A stretch of 43,808 bases of DNA from Flavobacteriales bacterium (GCA_020437755.1 JAGQVX010000013.1:1-43808), one strand, 5' to 3'. Shown: positions 33,804 to 42,628, counted from the stretch's first letter. The notes: a model not told the origin generated them from the letters alone. Numbers and translations are program-made.

Positions 33804-35648
33804 TTATTCCACGGTGACCGACTTGGCCAGATTTCGGGGTTGGTCAACGTTACACCCGCGCATTACAGCGATGTGGAAGGACAACAACTGGAATGGAATT
33901 ACGGAAACCAATGGAACAAGCGACTCATCCGTTTTAGGTATTTCGATGGAATGATCTGCCATCGCTTTTACGGTCTTATCTCCTTCCGTTACAATAGCGA
34001 TGATCTTTCCTTTTCGAGCCTTAACCTCCTGAATGTTGCTCACTACTTTCTCGTAACTCTGCCCCTGTGTGGCAATAACAAACACCGGCATCTCCTCATC
34101 AATTAGGGCGATAGGTCCGTGTTTCATTTCTGCAGCAGGGTAGCCTTCAGCATGGATGTATGAAATTTCTTTGAGTTTCAGTGCGCCTTCCAGGGCCACC
34201 GGAAAACTCGATCCCCTTCCGAGATACAATGCATTGCCGGCATTTTTGTAAATGTCGGAGATGTATTCCACCTGATCATTGGTTTTGAGAACTTCTTCCA
34301 CTTTATCGGGAATGGAATTCAATTCGGCAATCAATCGGTGCAGACGGGCATCGGAAATGGTTCCACGTTTTTGTGCAACACTCAAAGCCATGAGGGTAAG
34401 TACGGTAACCTGGGCGGTAAATGCCTTGGTAGATGCCACACCAATTTCAGGTCCGGCATGTGTATACGCACCGCTGTGCGTGGTGCGTGAGATAGTGGAA
34501 CCCACTACATTACAAACACCAAAGATGTGGGCACCGTGCTCTTTAGCCATTTCAATAGCGGCAAGAGTATCGGCCGTTTCACCACTCTGTGAAATGGCAA
34601 CAACAATGTCATCTTCGTATATAATCGGATTCCGGTATCGGAATTCAGAAGCATATTCTACTTCGACCGGCAATCGTGCAATGTCTTCAAACAAATATTC
34701 AGCGACCAGTCCGGCGTGCCACGAAGTTCCACAGGCTACGATAATCACACGACGGGCATTGATCCATTTCTCCGCGTGATCGTCGATACCACTCATGCGG
34801 ATGGTTCCTTGCTGAACGTTCATACGTCCGCGGAAACAATCGATAATGGAACGCGGTTGCTCGTAGATTTCCTTGTGCATGAAGTAGTCGTAGCCGCCTT
34901 TTTCCAGCGTTTCAAGTTGGATTTCAAGTTCCTGGATATAGGGAACTTTCTCTTTATTCTGAATGGTTACGATCTTGAGTCCGGTGTTTCGATCGATGAG
35001 AGCGACTTCTTCATCTTCCATGTACACCACGTTTTTGGTGTATTCCACGATTGGTGTTGCGTCTGATCCAATGTAGTAGTCACCATCTGAACCCACCCCA
35101 ATTACCAGCGGGCTACTTTTCTTGGCGGCAATCATGCGATCGGGATTCTTTTTATCGATCACGACAATCGCATAAGCACCAACTACTTCGGCAAGAGCGA
35201 GTCGAACAGCTTCAAACAAATCGACGCTGGTCTTGCTTTGAATATCTTCAATAAGGTGAATCAGGACTTCGGTGTCGGTGTCGCTCACAAATACATGTCC
35301 GCGATTTTCGAGGGTTTCTTTGATCGTGGCGTAGTTCTCAATGATGCCATTGTGGATCATAGCGAGGTCTCCGTTTCCCGAAGCATGAGGGTGAGCATTG
35401 ATGTCGTTGGGAGGTCCGTGGGTAGCCCATCGTGTATGGCCAATTCCCAAGGTTCCTTCCGGAATAACCCCGTTGAGGTGATCTTCGAGGTCGGAAACTT
35501 TTCCTTTACATTTATGGATATCTACCGAACCCTGATTGACCAGCGCAACTCCAGCGCTGTCGTATCCTCGGTATTCCAATCGTTTCAGACCTTTAATGAG
35601 AATCGGGTATGCTTGTCCGGTTCCCAAATATCCTACTATACCACACAT
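33804..35648 (-). CDS. glmS: Glutamine--fructose-6-phosphate aminotransferase (isomerizing)
   Basis: GlmS, 614 residues, full length. It makes glucosamine 6-phosphate from fructose 6-phosphate and glutamine, the first step to UDP-GlcNAc for peptidoglycan and outer-membrane glycans. The N-terminal glutaminase begins MCGIVGYLG with catalytic Cys2 after Met removal, followed by GHTRWATHG and HNGIIENY. Two SIS domains carry VACGTSWHAGLVAEY, SQSGETADTLAA and GRGSSFPVALEGALKLKEIS with YPAAEMKHGPIAL. The C-terminus is PRNLAKSVTVE, as in the family. It has its own terminator and is preceded at 35688 by a GC-only palindrome. The order glmS, DUF4270, starch-synthase-like, panC is typical of Bacteroidota. 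Confidence 0.97.
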   Translation of the reverse strand: MCGIVGYLGTGQAYPILIKGLKRLEYRGYDSAGVALVNQGSVDIHKCKGKVSDLEDHLNGVIPEGTLGIGHTRWATHGPPNDINAHPHASGNGDLAMIHNGIIENYATIKETLENRGHVFVSDTDTEVLIHLIEDIQSKTSVDLFEAVRLALAEVVGAYAIVVIDKKNPDRMIAAKKSSPLVIGVGSDGDYYIGSDATPIVEYTKNVVYMEDEEVALIDRNTGLKIVTIQNKEKVPYIQELEIQLETLEKGGYDYFMHKEIYEQPRSIIDCFRGRMNVQQGTIRMSGIDDHAEKWINARRVIIVACGTSWHAGLVAEYLFEDIARLPVEVEYASEFRYRNPIIYEDDIVVAISQSGETADTLAAIEMAKEHGAHIFGVCNVVGSTISRTTHSGAYTHAGPEIGVASTKAFTAQVTVLTLMALSVAQKRGTISDARLHRLIAELNSIPDKVEEVLKTNDQVEYISDIYKNAGNALYLGRGSSFPVALEGALKLKEISYIHAEGYPAAEMKHGPIALIDEEMPVFVIATQGQSYEKVVSNIQEVKARKGKIIAIVTEGDKTVKAMADHSIEIPKTDESLVPLVSVIPFQLLSFHIAVMRGCNVDQPRNLAKSVTVE

Positions 35649-35687
35649 GAGCTATAGGGGTTTAATGAATGTGTTGTCGTATCTGAT

Positions 35688-35701
35688 TCCGCCGCGGCGG
35701 A
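35688..35701. repeat. Perfect 14-bp GC-rich palindrome upstream of glmS
   Basis: TCCGCCGCGGCGGA is a complete palindrome lying 40 bases before the glmS start codon and 33 bases after the DUF4270 stop. It could be an operator or a short hairpin. CGAAGGTA at 35712 is only a poor match to a minus-strand -7 box. Confidence 0.6.
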
Positions 35702-35733
35702 TTGGTTTGACGAAGGTAAAAATAATTCAGGCG

Positions 35734-37059
35734 TTACTCTGAATACGTCAGAATAAGGCGCATGTTTTTGGAGGAATCGTCCGCAGATACCGAGGGTCCG
35801 TTTAAGATAACCCTTCTGGCCGAAATAGCTCCGTTGTTGGAAACGAGTGAAAATCCACGGTCAGGACGTTCTCCGTTGATGATCTCCTGGATATATCGGG
35901 TAATGATGAATCGGTATTCTTCATTGGTTTCGTCGTAGTCGCCTCCTTCGTTGAAGTTATAGGTGATGGCGTCCGGGAGTTCAACAGTCGTACCTTCATC
36001 ATCTTCTGTTCTGGTGAAAAGGAACGATGGCACATCCAGTTTTCCCGAAGGGTCGGTTGTGGCAGGAACAATCAGTTCGGCCTTGTTGATAATGATGCCA
36101 TTGATGGCAGCGTAGTCTTTGAGGAAGGGAAATTTGATTCCCGTTTTGGCGCATGCCCCGGCTCTTACATAAGTGTAGGGATCAGCAAACAAGGTGTCGC
36201 CTGAAGCCAGGGTCTGCAAATTATTCTGATAACTGTGCTCCCAATGGGTAAATCGTGCGCAATTGGCGTTCAGGTCAAAAACGTATTGCAGCGTATCGGC
36301 GTCAGCACCGGTAGAACGGTAGTAAAGGGTAACATTCGATAAGGCATTGATAACGTCGAGCTGCAGCACAGCGGCGTTTTCAGTGCGTGAGGTGATGTAT
36401 AATCCGCCGAAATAATCGGCAAACGTCTCGTTGTTCGAGAGGTCATCCGTACCAGACGCATCGATAAATCGCTGTCCAAGTTCAACGTCGAGGGGTATGC
36501 GCAACATTCCTTGCACCTGTTCGTCGTTGATAGTGGTATATCCGTTGGGATCAATGGCGATAGGAGTCAATTCATCGCGAACGAGATTTTCGGTTCCTAT
36601 TTCCAGAGATTGATTGGAATAGTACACGCTATCGAGGTAGATGCGTTCAAGGACTTCGAAAATGGCAAACTGCTGAGGGGTGGCGGGACCGTAGATCTCG
36701 TCACCGTACATGACATTCAGGACAATGGAGTCCACCTCGATGGATGCGATATCGCCGAAATCCACGTTACTGGTGGTCAATCTGATTTGGGTGTAAACGC
36801 TGGCTGAAGTATGACCAAATACCGGATCATTCACGCGGCCTACCATGCTCTTTGAAAAATCGTCCATGCGGAGCGAGTCTTCTCGAATGGTGTAAGCTAC
36901 GAGGGTGGTGGTATCGGTCTGATGAGCATGGAGAATGTCCTCTTCAGGCTGTATTCCCAAACCAATATTTTGCTCGGGTCGTTTACATCCTACCCACAGG
37001 CTCACTTGCACGAGCAAAATTAAAGCAGCCGCAGCCGGCTGCCATTTCCGTTTCATCAT
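35734..37059 (-). CDS. DUF4270-family lipoprotein
   Basis: A 441-residue protein with a lipoprotein signal (AALILLVQVSLWVGC, lipobox Cys at 25). The N-terminal part (GLGIQPEEDILHAHQTDTTTLVAYTIREDSLRMD, then VGRVNDPVFGHTSASVYTQIRL) is the DUF4270 signature. The C-terminal ITRYIQEIINGERPDRGFSLVS and the terminal RLILTYSE also fit. Function is unknown; in this phylum the gene is regularly found beside the starch-synthase-like gene and panC. It follows that gene by 12 bases on the same strand and probably shares its transcript. Start at ATG 37059 or the adjacent ATG 37056. Confidence 0.88.
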   Translation of the reverse strand: MMKRKWQPAAAALILLVQVSLWVGCKRPEQNIGLGIQPEEDILHAHQTDTTTLVAYTIREDSLRMDDFSKSMVGRVNDPVFGHTSASVYTQIRLTTSNVDFGDIASIEVDSIVLNVMYGDEIYGPATPQQFAIFEVLERIYLDSVYYSNQSLEIGTENLVRDELTPIAIDPNGYTTINDEQVQGMLRIPLDVELGQRFIDASGTDDLSNNETFADYFGGLYITSRTENAAVLQLDVINALSNVTLYYRSTGADADTLQYVFDLNANCARFTHWEHSYQNNLQTLASGDTLFADPYTYVRAGACAKTGIKFPFLKDYAAINGIIINKAELIVPATTDPSGKLDVPSFLFTRTEDDEGTTVELPDAITYNFNEGGDYDETNEEYRFIITRYIQEIINGERPDRGFSLVSNNGAISARRVILNGPSVSADDSSKNMRLILTYSE

Positions 37060-37071
37060 GTTCAGAATTGC

Positions 37072-37899
37072 TTAATCTTCAACCAGCACCGACTTTCCCA
37101 GCAGCACTTCATCATAGAATTGATCGATGTTGTTTACCAGGCTGTCTGGATCGGTGTGTGACAAGACAGGCTTATTCAAAGACTCGGCAAAACTGGTGAG
37201 CCCGCTGCTCATTCCCGCGGTACCTTCGATTACGGCATCAGCGTGCTGGATAGCGAGCTTATGCATTCCCTCGAGGTCGGGAGTGGTAATGGTCTCCAAC
37301 AAGCCTCGGTCGATTCCATCCAAAGAGATCTTACGAGCGAGGTCGTTGTCCAATTCCTGGAAAGGTTGATCATATGCCGAATACACCAGCTTCGTCTCAG
37401 CAAAGTGTGGGTCTTCTTTATACAATTCGCGAACATACACGGGGAGCAATGAAGTCATCCAACCATGACAGTGGATGATATCGGGCGCCCAACCCAATTT
37501 CTTAACCGTTTCCAGGACTCCTTTCACGAAGAAGATTGATCGTTCATCGTTGTCTTTAAAAAACTGTTCATTGTCATCGTGAAAAACGGCTTTCCGGTGG
37601 AAATATTCTTCGTTGTCAATGAAATATACCTGCATCCGCGCAGTGGGGATTGAGGCGACTTTTATGATAAGGGGATGATCACTATCATTAATGATCATAT
37701 TCATTCCTGATAAACGGATTACTTCGTGCAGTTGGTGGCGACGTTCGTTAATTTTTCCAAATCGGGGCATAAACACCCGAATTTCTTTACCGCGATCGTG
37801 AATTCCTTGTGGAAGTTGACGACTTACAGAAGAGATTGTAGTTTCCGGTAAAAAAGGTGTAATTTCCTGTGATACAAATAATACGCGTGCTTTTCCCAT
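37072..37899 (-). CDS. Glycogen/starch synthase-like protein (GT5 catalytic N-domain only)
   Basis: A 275-residue protein matching the N-terminal starch-synthase catalytic domain. It begins MGKARVLFVSQEITPFLPET, followed by LPQGIHDRGKEIRVFMPRFGKINER, VYFIDNEEYFHRK and IIHCHGWMTSLLPVY. Full GlgA is about 480 residues with a second Rossmann domain; this protein stops after the first, so it probably lacks complete glucosyltransferase capability. Short forms of this kind are standard in Bacteroidota next to panC and DUF4270, so it is not a local truncation. It is divergent from panC, with about 112 bases between the starts. Confidence 0.87.
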   Translation of the reverse strand: MGKARVLFVSQEITPFLPETTISSVSRQLPQGIHDRGKEIRVFMPRFGKINERRHQLHEVIRLSGMNMIINDSDHPLIIKVASIPTARMQVYFIDNEEYFHRKAVFHDDNEQFFKDNDERSIFFVKGVLETVKKLGWAPDIIHCHGWMTSLLPVYVRELYKEDPHFAETKLVYSAYDQPFQELDNDLARKISLDGIDRGLLETITTPDLEGMHKLAIQHADAVIEGTAGMSSGLTSFAESLNKPVLSHTDPDSLVNNIDQFYDEVLLGKSVLVED

Positions 37900-37947
37900 A
37901 CAGTGCTACAAGATTTCAGTCCGTTAGAAGTACAAAATTAGTAAGAA

Positions 37948-37981
37948 TTGCTGGTTTATTCAAATTTATCATATAGCTTTG
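37948..37981 (+). promoter_or_regulatory. Promoter of panC
   Basis: The -7 box TAGCTTTG at 37974-37981 matches TAnnTTTG exactly, and TTG at 37948-37950 stands 23 bases upstream as a -33 element, at the long end of the range. The predicted start lies about 25 bases before the TTG start codon at 38012. The 9-mer TAGCTTTGG recurs 33 bp downstream, over that start codon. Confidence 0.5.
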
Positions 37982-38011
37982 GCCGCTTGCACGTGTTCGA
38001 AACAGGTAGCT

Positions 38012-38875
38012 TTGGAAATCATTCAACACACCGCCAATCTTGAGATTTGGAGGGAAAAATGCCGGGAAAATGGCCAGTCGGTTGGCTTTGTTCCAACCAT
38101 GGGAGCCCTGCACACCGGACACCTGGAATTGATCCGACGTGCACGACGGGAAAACGACGTGGTCATCTGCTCCGTTTTTGTCAACCCTACTCAATTTAAT
38201 GTAGCTTCCGATCTTCAACGCTATCCAAGGCGACCGGAAGAAGATATGCGCTTGCTTCGCCAGGTGGGTTGCGACGCCTGTTTTCTGCCTACTGTTGAAG
38301 AAATGTATCCTCAATCCATGGACAAGCCCGAAATTCATTTCGGAAAACTCACCGAGGTACTTGAGGCTTCATTTCGTCCGGGACACTTCGAAGGCGTAGT
38401 TCAGGTGGTGGGCTTGTTTTTCGCTTATGTGCAGCCGCATCGGGCGTACTTTGGTGAAAAGGATTTCCAGCAGTTGGCCATTATCAAGGCATTCGCCAAA
38501 TGGAAATTCCCACACATTGAAGTGGTTCCCTGCGCCATTGTGCGCGATAACCACGGATTAGCCCTGAGTTCTCGCAATGAATTGCTTTCCGATGAGCAGC
38601 GTGAAACGGCCTTGTTCATACATGACTCGCTTGTGAAACTGAACCATTTGCGCTTGTCGCATACCCCACAGGAAGCCGTGGAGCACATTCATAAAGCATT
38701 TCATGAACACCCCGATTTCGATCTCGAGTACTTTGAAGTTCGACACCCCGATACATTTGAACTTACTACCGACTGGAATACTCCTTCGGTAGCGCTGGTG
38801 GCGGCCTATTTGGGAGGTGTGCGCCTCATAGATAATCTCAGGATGCTACCCCTTGCGGTGACCTCGGAGATTTAG
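38012..38875 (+). CDS. panC: Pantothenate synthetase
   Basis: PanC joins pantoate and beta-alanine with ATP to make pantothenate, the precursor of coenzyme A. Signature stretches are FVPTMGALHTGHLELIRRAR (ATP-binding HxGH), VFVNPTQFN, YFGEKDFQQLAIIK and GLALSSRNELLS. No ATG lies near the N-terminus. I choose TTG 38012, which gives MEIIQHTANLEIW, 287 residues, in line with the family's about 280. TTG 37979 would add 11 residues and falls inside the -7 box. A copy of the interspersed motif is embedded at 38488-38503 (KAFAKW). Confidence 0.93.
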   Translation: MEIIQHTANLEIWREKCRENGQSVGFVPTMGALHTGHLELIRRARRENDVVICSVFVNPTQFNVASDLQRYPRRPEEDMRLLRQVGCDACFLPTVEEMYPQSMDKPEIHFGKLTEVLEASFRPGHFEGVVQVVGLFFAYVQPHRAYFGEKDFQQLAIIKAFAKWKFPHIEVVPCAIVRDNHGLALSSRNELLSDEQRETALFIHDSLVKLNHLRLSHTPQEAVEHIHKAFHEHPDFDLEYFEVRHPDTFELTTDWNTPSVALVAAYLGGVRLIDNLRMLPLAVTSEI

Positions 38876-38945
38876 GCGGGATACTTGAAAGGTAAGTGCA
38901 TCGAAATAAGAAGTTGATTCTGCCCTTCCTCACAATCAAATTGGT

Positions 38946-38953
38946 TAACTTTG
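38946..38953 (+). promoter_or_regulatory. -7 box of tatA
   Basis: TAACTTTG matches TAnnTTTG exactly and ends 18 bases before the tatA start codon. The -33 TTG at 38914-38916 is too far upstream (29 bases) to be convincing. Confidence 0.45.
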
Positions 38954-38971
38954 CTGCTCAATACAATTAGA

Positions 38972-39160
38972 ATGAACACTGTATTACTTGGCATAGTAGG
39001 TCCATGGCAGCTTGCGATCATCGTAATTATCGTTCTGCTTCTTTTCGGAGGACGCAAGATTCCGGAATTGATGAAAGGATTGGGTCAGGGTATGAAGGAA
39101 TTCAAAGATGCCACCAAGGGGGATGCTGATTCCGACAAAATCGAAGACAAGAAGGATTAA
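38972..39160 (+). CDS. tatA: Sec-independent translocase component TatA
   Basis: A 62-residue Tat component that forms the translocation pore for folded twin-arginine substrates in the inner membrane. It has the classical layout: short N-terminus, one membrane helix ([12 protein letters not shown]), the hinge GGRKIPEL, an amphipathic helix ([18 protein letters not shown]) and an acidic tail. ATG 38972 fits; the frame extends upstream to a TTG at 38951 that lies within the promoter box. A -7 box TAACTTTG is at 38946-38953, with no well-placed -33 TTG. TatC is not encoded here. Confidence 0.93.
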   Translation: MNTVLLGIVGPWQLAIIVIIVLLLFGGRKIPELMKGLGQGMKEFKDATKGDADSDKIEDKKD

Positions 39161-39270
39161 TCCGTTCCTCTTTCTGCAAATTCTCGCCCTTTTACTGCAT
39201 TTAGCTGACAATCAGACGTGTTAGCAAAACATTCTCTTTTCTTTTACGTAGTTTCTATAAATTCGCCCTC

Positions 39271-39285
39271 GTGTGATTTTCACAC
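39271..39285. promoter_or_regulatory. Inverted repeat GTGTGA-TTT-TCACAC before the transglycosylase gene
   Basis: A 6-bp perfect inverted repeat with a 3-base centre lies 18 bases before the start codon at 39304. The spacing of 3 is too short for a CRP site (6). It may be an unknown operator or a small hairpin in the leader. Confidence 0.4.
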
Positions 39286-39303
39286 TAGCCTAATCGTAGA
39301 AAG

Positions 39304-40752
39304 ATGAGAGGGAAGATCCTTGCTGTTTTATTGATGCTGGCGTTCGCACATGGACAAAGCCAGATTGACACCACCTATTTTGGTTCTGATACTATTTTAA
39401 CCTTTCAGGATGATCCTGAACTGGCGATGATGGATAGTATGCTCGTGGCGGCGTTTGCCCACCATTTCTGTTTTACCGACGATACGCTGTTTCTTAATGT
39501 GTATGATTTTCATGCCGACAGCATTCCCCATGTGAGTCCGGAGATTCTCGAAATGAGGATGAACCAACTCAATGCCGTTAGTCAGATGGACCTGGTGTGG
39601 AACGATGATGTTGAGAAATTCATTTACCTGTACGCTCAGCGTCGCCGTGAACTTACCGGAAGAGCCATAGGGATGGCGCAATTGTACTTTCCTCTTTTTG
39701 AGAATATGCTCGACAAGTATGATTTACCGGAAGAACTGAAGTACCTCCCTATAGTAGAGTCGGCCCTCAATCCGCAGGCACGAAGCCGTGTAGGGGCCGT
39801 AGGATTATGGCAGTTTATGCTTCAAACGGGCAGACAATATGGACTGAAGGTAAACGGCTATGTGGATGAGCGCATGGACCCTTATCTGGCTACAGACGCG
39901 GCATGCCGTTATTTGGCCCGTTTATATGAAATGTACGGTGACTGGAGTTTGGCCCTGGCGGCTTACAATTCGGGTCCGGGAAATGTCAACAAGGCCATAC
40001 GAAGAGCCGGTGGCGTTAAAGATTATTGGGTAGTGCGCAACTACCTGCCACGGGAAACCAAAGGCTATGTTCCGGCATTCATTGCCGTGAACTATGTCAT
40101 GAACCATGCGGAAGATCACAACATTTTCCCCTGTGCACCGCTTTACAGCTTTTTTGAGTGTGATACCGTTCACGTTCATAGCGAACTGCAGTTTGAACAA
40201 ATTGCAGCCTTCACCGGACTTGGAACCAATGACCTCGAATACCTAAATCCCCGCTATCGACGTAATGTCATCCCTGATGATGGCAGGCAAAATTTTGTGT
40301 GCATTCCTCGTGACTTTGTGGGGGTTTACCTCATGAATGAGGACAGTATGTTGGCTTACAAGCCAGTGGAGTCTGAAATCAAGCCTCCAGCACAAGATGA
40401 AATTGTTCATGTGGTGCGTAGAGGAGAGGTATTGGGTAAAATTGCGCAGAACTACAATGTTGGAGTTTCATCGCTCAAAGAGTGGAATAATCTCAGGTCC
40501 AACACCATTTATCCGGGTCAGAAACTGGTGATTTACACGCAGTCTAAACCCGCACCCAAAAAGACGAAAACACCTGTCACTCTTGAAGATAGTGAATACA
40601 TATACCATGTAGTGCAACAAGGTGATACGTTGTGGGATATTGCAAAGCTCTACCAAGGGGTTTCGGTCACCGAAATCGAACAATTAAACCGTGACATCAA
40701 CGTTAATCGATTGAAACTGGGCCAGAAAATTAAAATCCCCAAGACTTCATGA
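39304..40752 (+). CDS. Membrane-bound lytic murein transglycosylase (MltD-like) with two LysM domains
   Basis: A 482-residue peptidoglycan-cleaving enzyme. Signal peptide MRGKILAVLLMLAFAHGQSQ. Residues about 125-265 form the SLT/goose-lysozyme-like domain with catalytic Glu in LPIVESALNPQARS, VGLWQFMLQTGRQYGL and LALAAYNSGPGNVNKAI. Two LysM domains follow (about 362-407, VHVVRRGEVLGKIAQNYNV; and 430-480, YHVVQQGDTLWDIAKLY), which bind glycan strands. The architecture matches MltD. It acts in the periplasm on cell-wall turnover. Its stop overlaps the start of the DUF4837 gene (ATGA), so translation is coupled. Confidence 0.93.
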   Translation: MRGKILAVLLMLAFAHGQSQIDTTYFGSDTILTFQDDPELAMMDSMLVAAFAHHFCFTDDTLFLNVYDFHADSIPHVSPEILEMRMNQLNAVSQMDLVWNDDVEKFIYLYAQRRRELTGRAIGMAQLYFPLFENMLDKYDLPEELKYLPIVESALNPQARSRVGAVGLWQFMLQTGRQYGLKVNGYVDERMDPYLATDAACRYLARLYEMYGDWSLALAAYNSGPGNVNKAIRRAGGVKDYWVVRNYLPRETKGYVPAFIAVNYVMNHAEDHNIFPCAPLYSFFECDTVHVHSELQFEQIAAFTGLGTNDLEYLNPRYRRNVIPDDGRQNFVCIPRDFVGVYLMNEDSMLAYKPVESEIKPPAQDEIVHVVRRGEVLGKIAQNYNVGVSSLKEWNNLRSNTIYPGQKLVIYTQSKPAPKKTKTPVTLEDSEYIYHVVQQGDTLWDIAKLYQGVSVTEIEQLNRDINVNRLKLGQKIKIPKTS

Positions 40753-41765
40753 CACGTTTCCTGCTCTACTTCTCTCTTGTTATTACGGCTGCATTTGCCA
40801 GTTGCAGCAACGATCCAAAATCGCTTCACGACATGCTTCCCCGCGCGGGAGGACGACTGGGTGAGGTTGTTGTGGTTATGCCCGATGACCAATGGAAAGG
40901 TTTGGCCGGACAGGCAATTCGTGACGCGTTTTATGATTCGTATCTCTTGTTGCCCCAGCATGAAACCCATTTCGATCTGAATCACCGCAATCAGGGTGAC
41001 TTTAGGCGGTTTTTTAAAGAGCATCGCAATATTCTTATGGTGTCTATCGAAGACCACATTGATAATCAGGATGCCAGTTCCGTTGCTATCAAGGACAAGT
41101 ACGCTAAGAACCAAACCATTATGGAGATTCGTGCCCGCAATACGGATGAATTTCTCAAGGAGTTTGGATTGAAGTCGGATGTGATTATCGATTATTTCCA
41201 TCGTGCTGAAATGGACAGGGAACTGCTGAATGTTAGGGCAAAACCCAATCCCGAAGCGTCGCAACTATTAAAGGAGAAGTTTGGGATATCCATGTCGCTT
41301 CCATCGGCTTATAAGGAGGTGGAAACCGATAGTACCTTTTCGTTTTTCAAGTTGAATTTCGACACCCGCAATCCAGACCTGGACAAGGGCTTTTTTGTGT
41401 ACACATTCCCTTACATCAGCGACAGCACTTTCTCGCTGACCTATTTATTGCGCGAACGTGAGCGGATAACCACGGAATATGTTCACGGTTCTATACCGGG
41501 ATCGTATATGACCACTGAGTACTTCTATGAACCCATTCTGGACACGCTTGAGATCAATGGACGGTTCACCACGCGAATACGTGGATTGTGGAAAATGGAA
41601 AAAGAATTTCTTGGAGGACCATTCGTGAGTTATTCTTTTGTGGATGGAACAGGCACGCAGATCATCACAGTGGAATCGTATGTATTTGCGCCGCATGAAG
41701 ACAAGCGCGACCACATGCGTGCGGGTGAAGCCATACTCACCACGGCAAGGTCGTTGGGTGAATAA
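40749..41765 (+). CDS. DUF4837-family lipoprotein
   Basis: A 338-residue protein with a lipoprotein signal (LLYFSLVITAAFASC, lipobox Cys about 19). The N-terminal mature part RAGGRLGEVVVVMPDDQWKG and the later IRGLWKMEKEFLGGPFVSY and GTQIITVESYVFAP are the DUF4837 signature. Function is unknown and the family is confined to Bacteroidota. It is translationally coupled to the lytic transglycosylase by a 4-base ATGA overlap, which suggests an envelope or cell-wall role. Confidence 0.87.
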   Translation: MTRFLLYFSLVITAAFASCSNDPKSLHDMLPRAGGRLGEVVVVMPDDQWKGLAGQAIRDAFYDSYLLLPQHETHFDLNHRNQGDFRRFFKEHRNILMVSIEDHIDNQDASSVAIKDKYAKNQTIMEIRARNTDEFLKEFGLKSDVIIDYFHRAEMDRELLNVRAKPNPEASQLLKEKFGISMSLPSAYKEVETDSTFSFFKLNFDTRNPDLDKGFFVYTFPYISDSTFSLTYLLRERERITTEYVHGSIPGSYMTTEYFYEPILDTLEINGRFTTRIRGLWKMEKEFLGGPFVSYSFVDGTGTQIITVESYVFAPHEDKRDHMRAGEAILTTARSLGE

Positions 41766-41886
41766 AGTGCTAGAGGAATGATCTTTTCAGAGACGGTACA
41801 CGGCGTTTCATTGGATTATAAGAACAATTCCTAGAATCACCTTTTTCAAAATTGTACCATTAAGGACAAAACCACGCAAGCGAGAA

Positions 41887-42057
41887 TTACTCCATTCCAG
41901 CTATCTTCGAAGCAGGAATAACTTTGATAATTCCGTTTTCCATAATTACGATTTCTCCTCCATTTCGGATTTTGGTCTCGATCATTTTTTGTGTTGCAAG
42001 TTGCACTCCGCCCAAGACAAGTTGAGCCCACTTCGACATTTCAGGTGATTTTTCCAT
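41887..42057 (-). CDS. Small protein downstream of the zeta-toxin-like kinase, putative antitoxin or partner
   Basis: A 56-residue protein from ATG 42057, overlapping the 3' end of the zeta-like gene by 17 bases. It reads helix first (SKWAQLVLGGVQLATQKMIE), then NGGEIVIMENGIIKVIPASKI. This short format (an amphipathic helix followed by a GEIVxxxNGxIxxIPA strand pair) is one I recall from small proteins beside stand-alone zeta/AAA kinases in several phyla. An antitoxin or adaptor role is inference. It is the kind of gene automated callers may miss. Confidence 0.6.
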   Translation of the reverse strand: MEKSPEMSKWAQLVLGGVQLATQKMIETKIRNGGEIVIMENGIIKVIPASKIAGME

Positions 42058-42628
42058 GATTCGATAGTTTTTGAATTTGGCCCCAAGTATCATCGTCATA
42101 AATATAACTTGTTTCCACATGATGTCCTTCGGCAATTATGTGAGGATGTTGAGTTGAATTATCAAATACTAGCCAATGGTCACACAAAGGTATGTACAAT
42201 TCAAACAAATTCTTCAGTCCTGCATAGTACCTCCTGCGAACAACATATGTGGGGATGTTATGACCACCTTCCTTAACGCGAGATTTAACTCTTTCAATCG
42301 CTTGTTGCTCACTGGGAAGCCAAAAAAAGATCAATGACACATTGTAACCCTGAGTTATTGCGCCCTTTATTTTTTTCACGTAAGACCTCGAAGAAAGGGT
42401 AGTTTCAACTGCGAACGATTTTTTTTCATTGAGCAGACCATCAATTCTCTGAATCATTATTCGACCAGCCTCTACCGAGACACTTTCAGCATTGAATGGC
42501 GAAATACCTCGAGCTATTTCATCAGCATTAACAAATTCATTGCAGTTTAAAATCTTCGGAAGCAAAGTAAACGAAGCAGTTGTTTTACCTGCGCCATTAC
42601 ATCCTGCTATTATATACAGATTTTGCAT
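42041..42628 (-). CDS. Zeta-toxin-family P-loop kinase
   Basis: A 195-residue P-loop protein. Walker A GCNGAGKTT is at residues 9-17; NADEIARGISPF (about 36-47) supplies the acidic residue that zeta toxins use to bind UDP-GlcNAc; AVETTLSSRSYV follows. Zeta toxins phosphorylate UDP-N-acetylglucosamine and block peptidoglycan synthesis, but many chromosomal relatives have other substrates. The protein is shorter than pneumococcal PezT and has no epsilon/PezA partner upstream; a 56-residue ORF follows. The region is visibly more AT-rich (38-40% GC in sampled lines, against about 48% in the neighbour), suggesting acquisition. Confidence 0.8.
   Translation of the reverse strand: MQNLYIIAGCNGAGKTTASFTLLPKILNCNEFVNADEIARGISPFNAESVSVEAGRIMIQRIDGLLNEKKSFAVETTLSSRSYVKKIKGAITQGYNVSLIFFWLPSEQQAIERVKSRVKEGGHNIPTYVVRRRYYAGLKNLFELYIPLCDHWLVFDNSTQHPHIIAEGHHVETSYIYDDDTWGQIQKLSNHGKIT

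Noticed and set aside
37072..37899. Truncated glgA pseudogene
   Set aside because: The short starch-synthase N-domain form with the same neighbours is standard in Bacteroidota, and the frame is intact with a normal stop.
38951..38971. Upstream TTG start for tatA
   Set aside because: It lies inside the -7 box and adds residues absent from TatA proteins; ATG 38972 gives the normal N-terminus.
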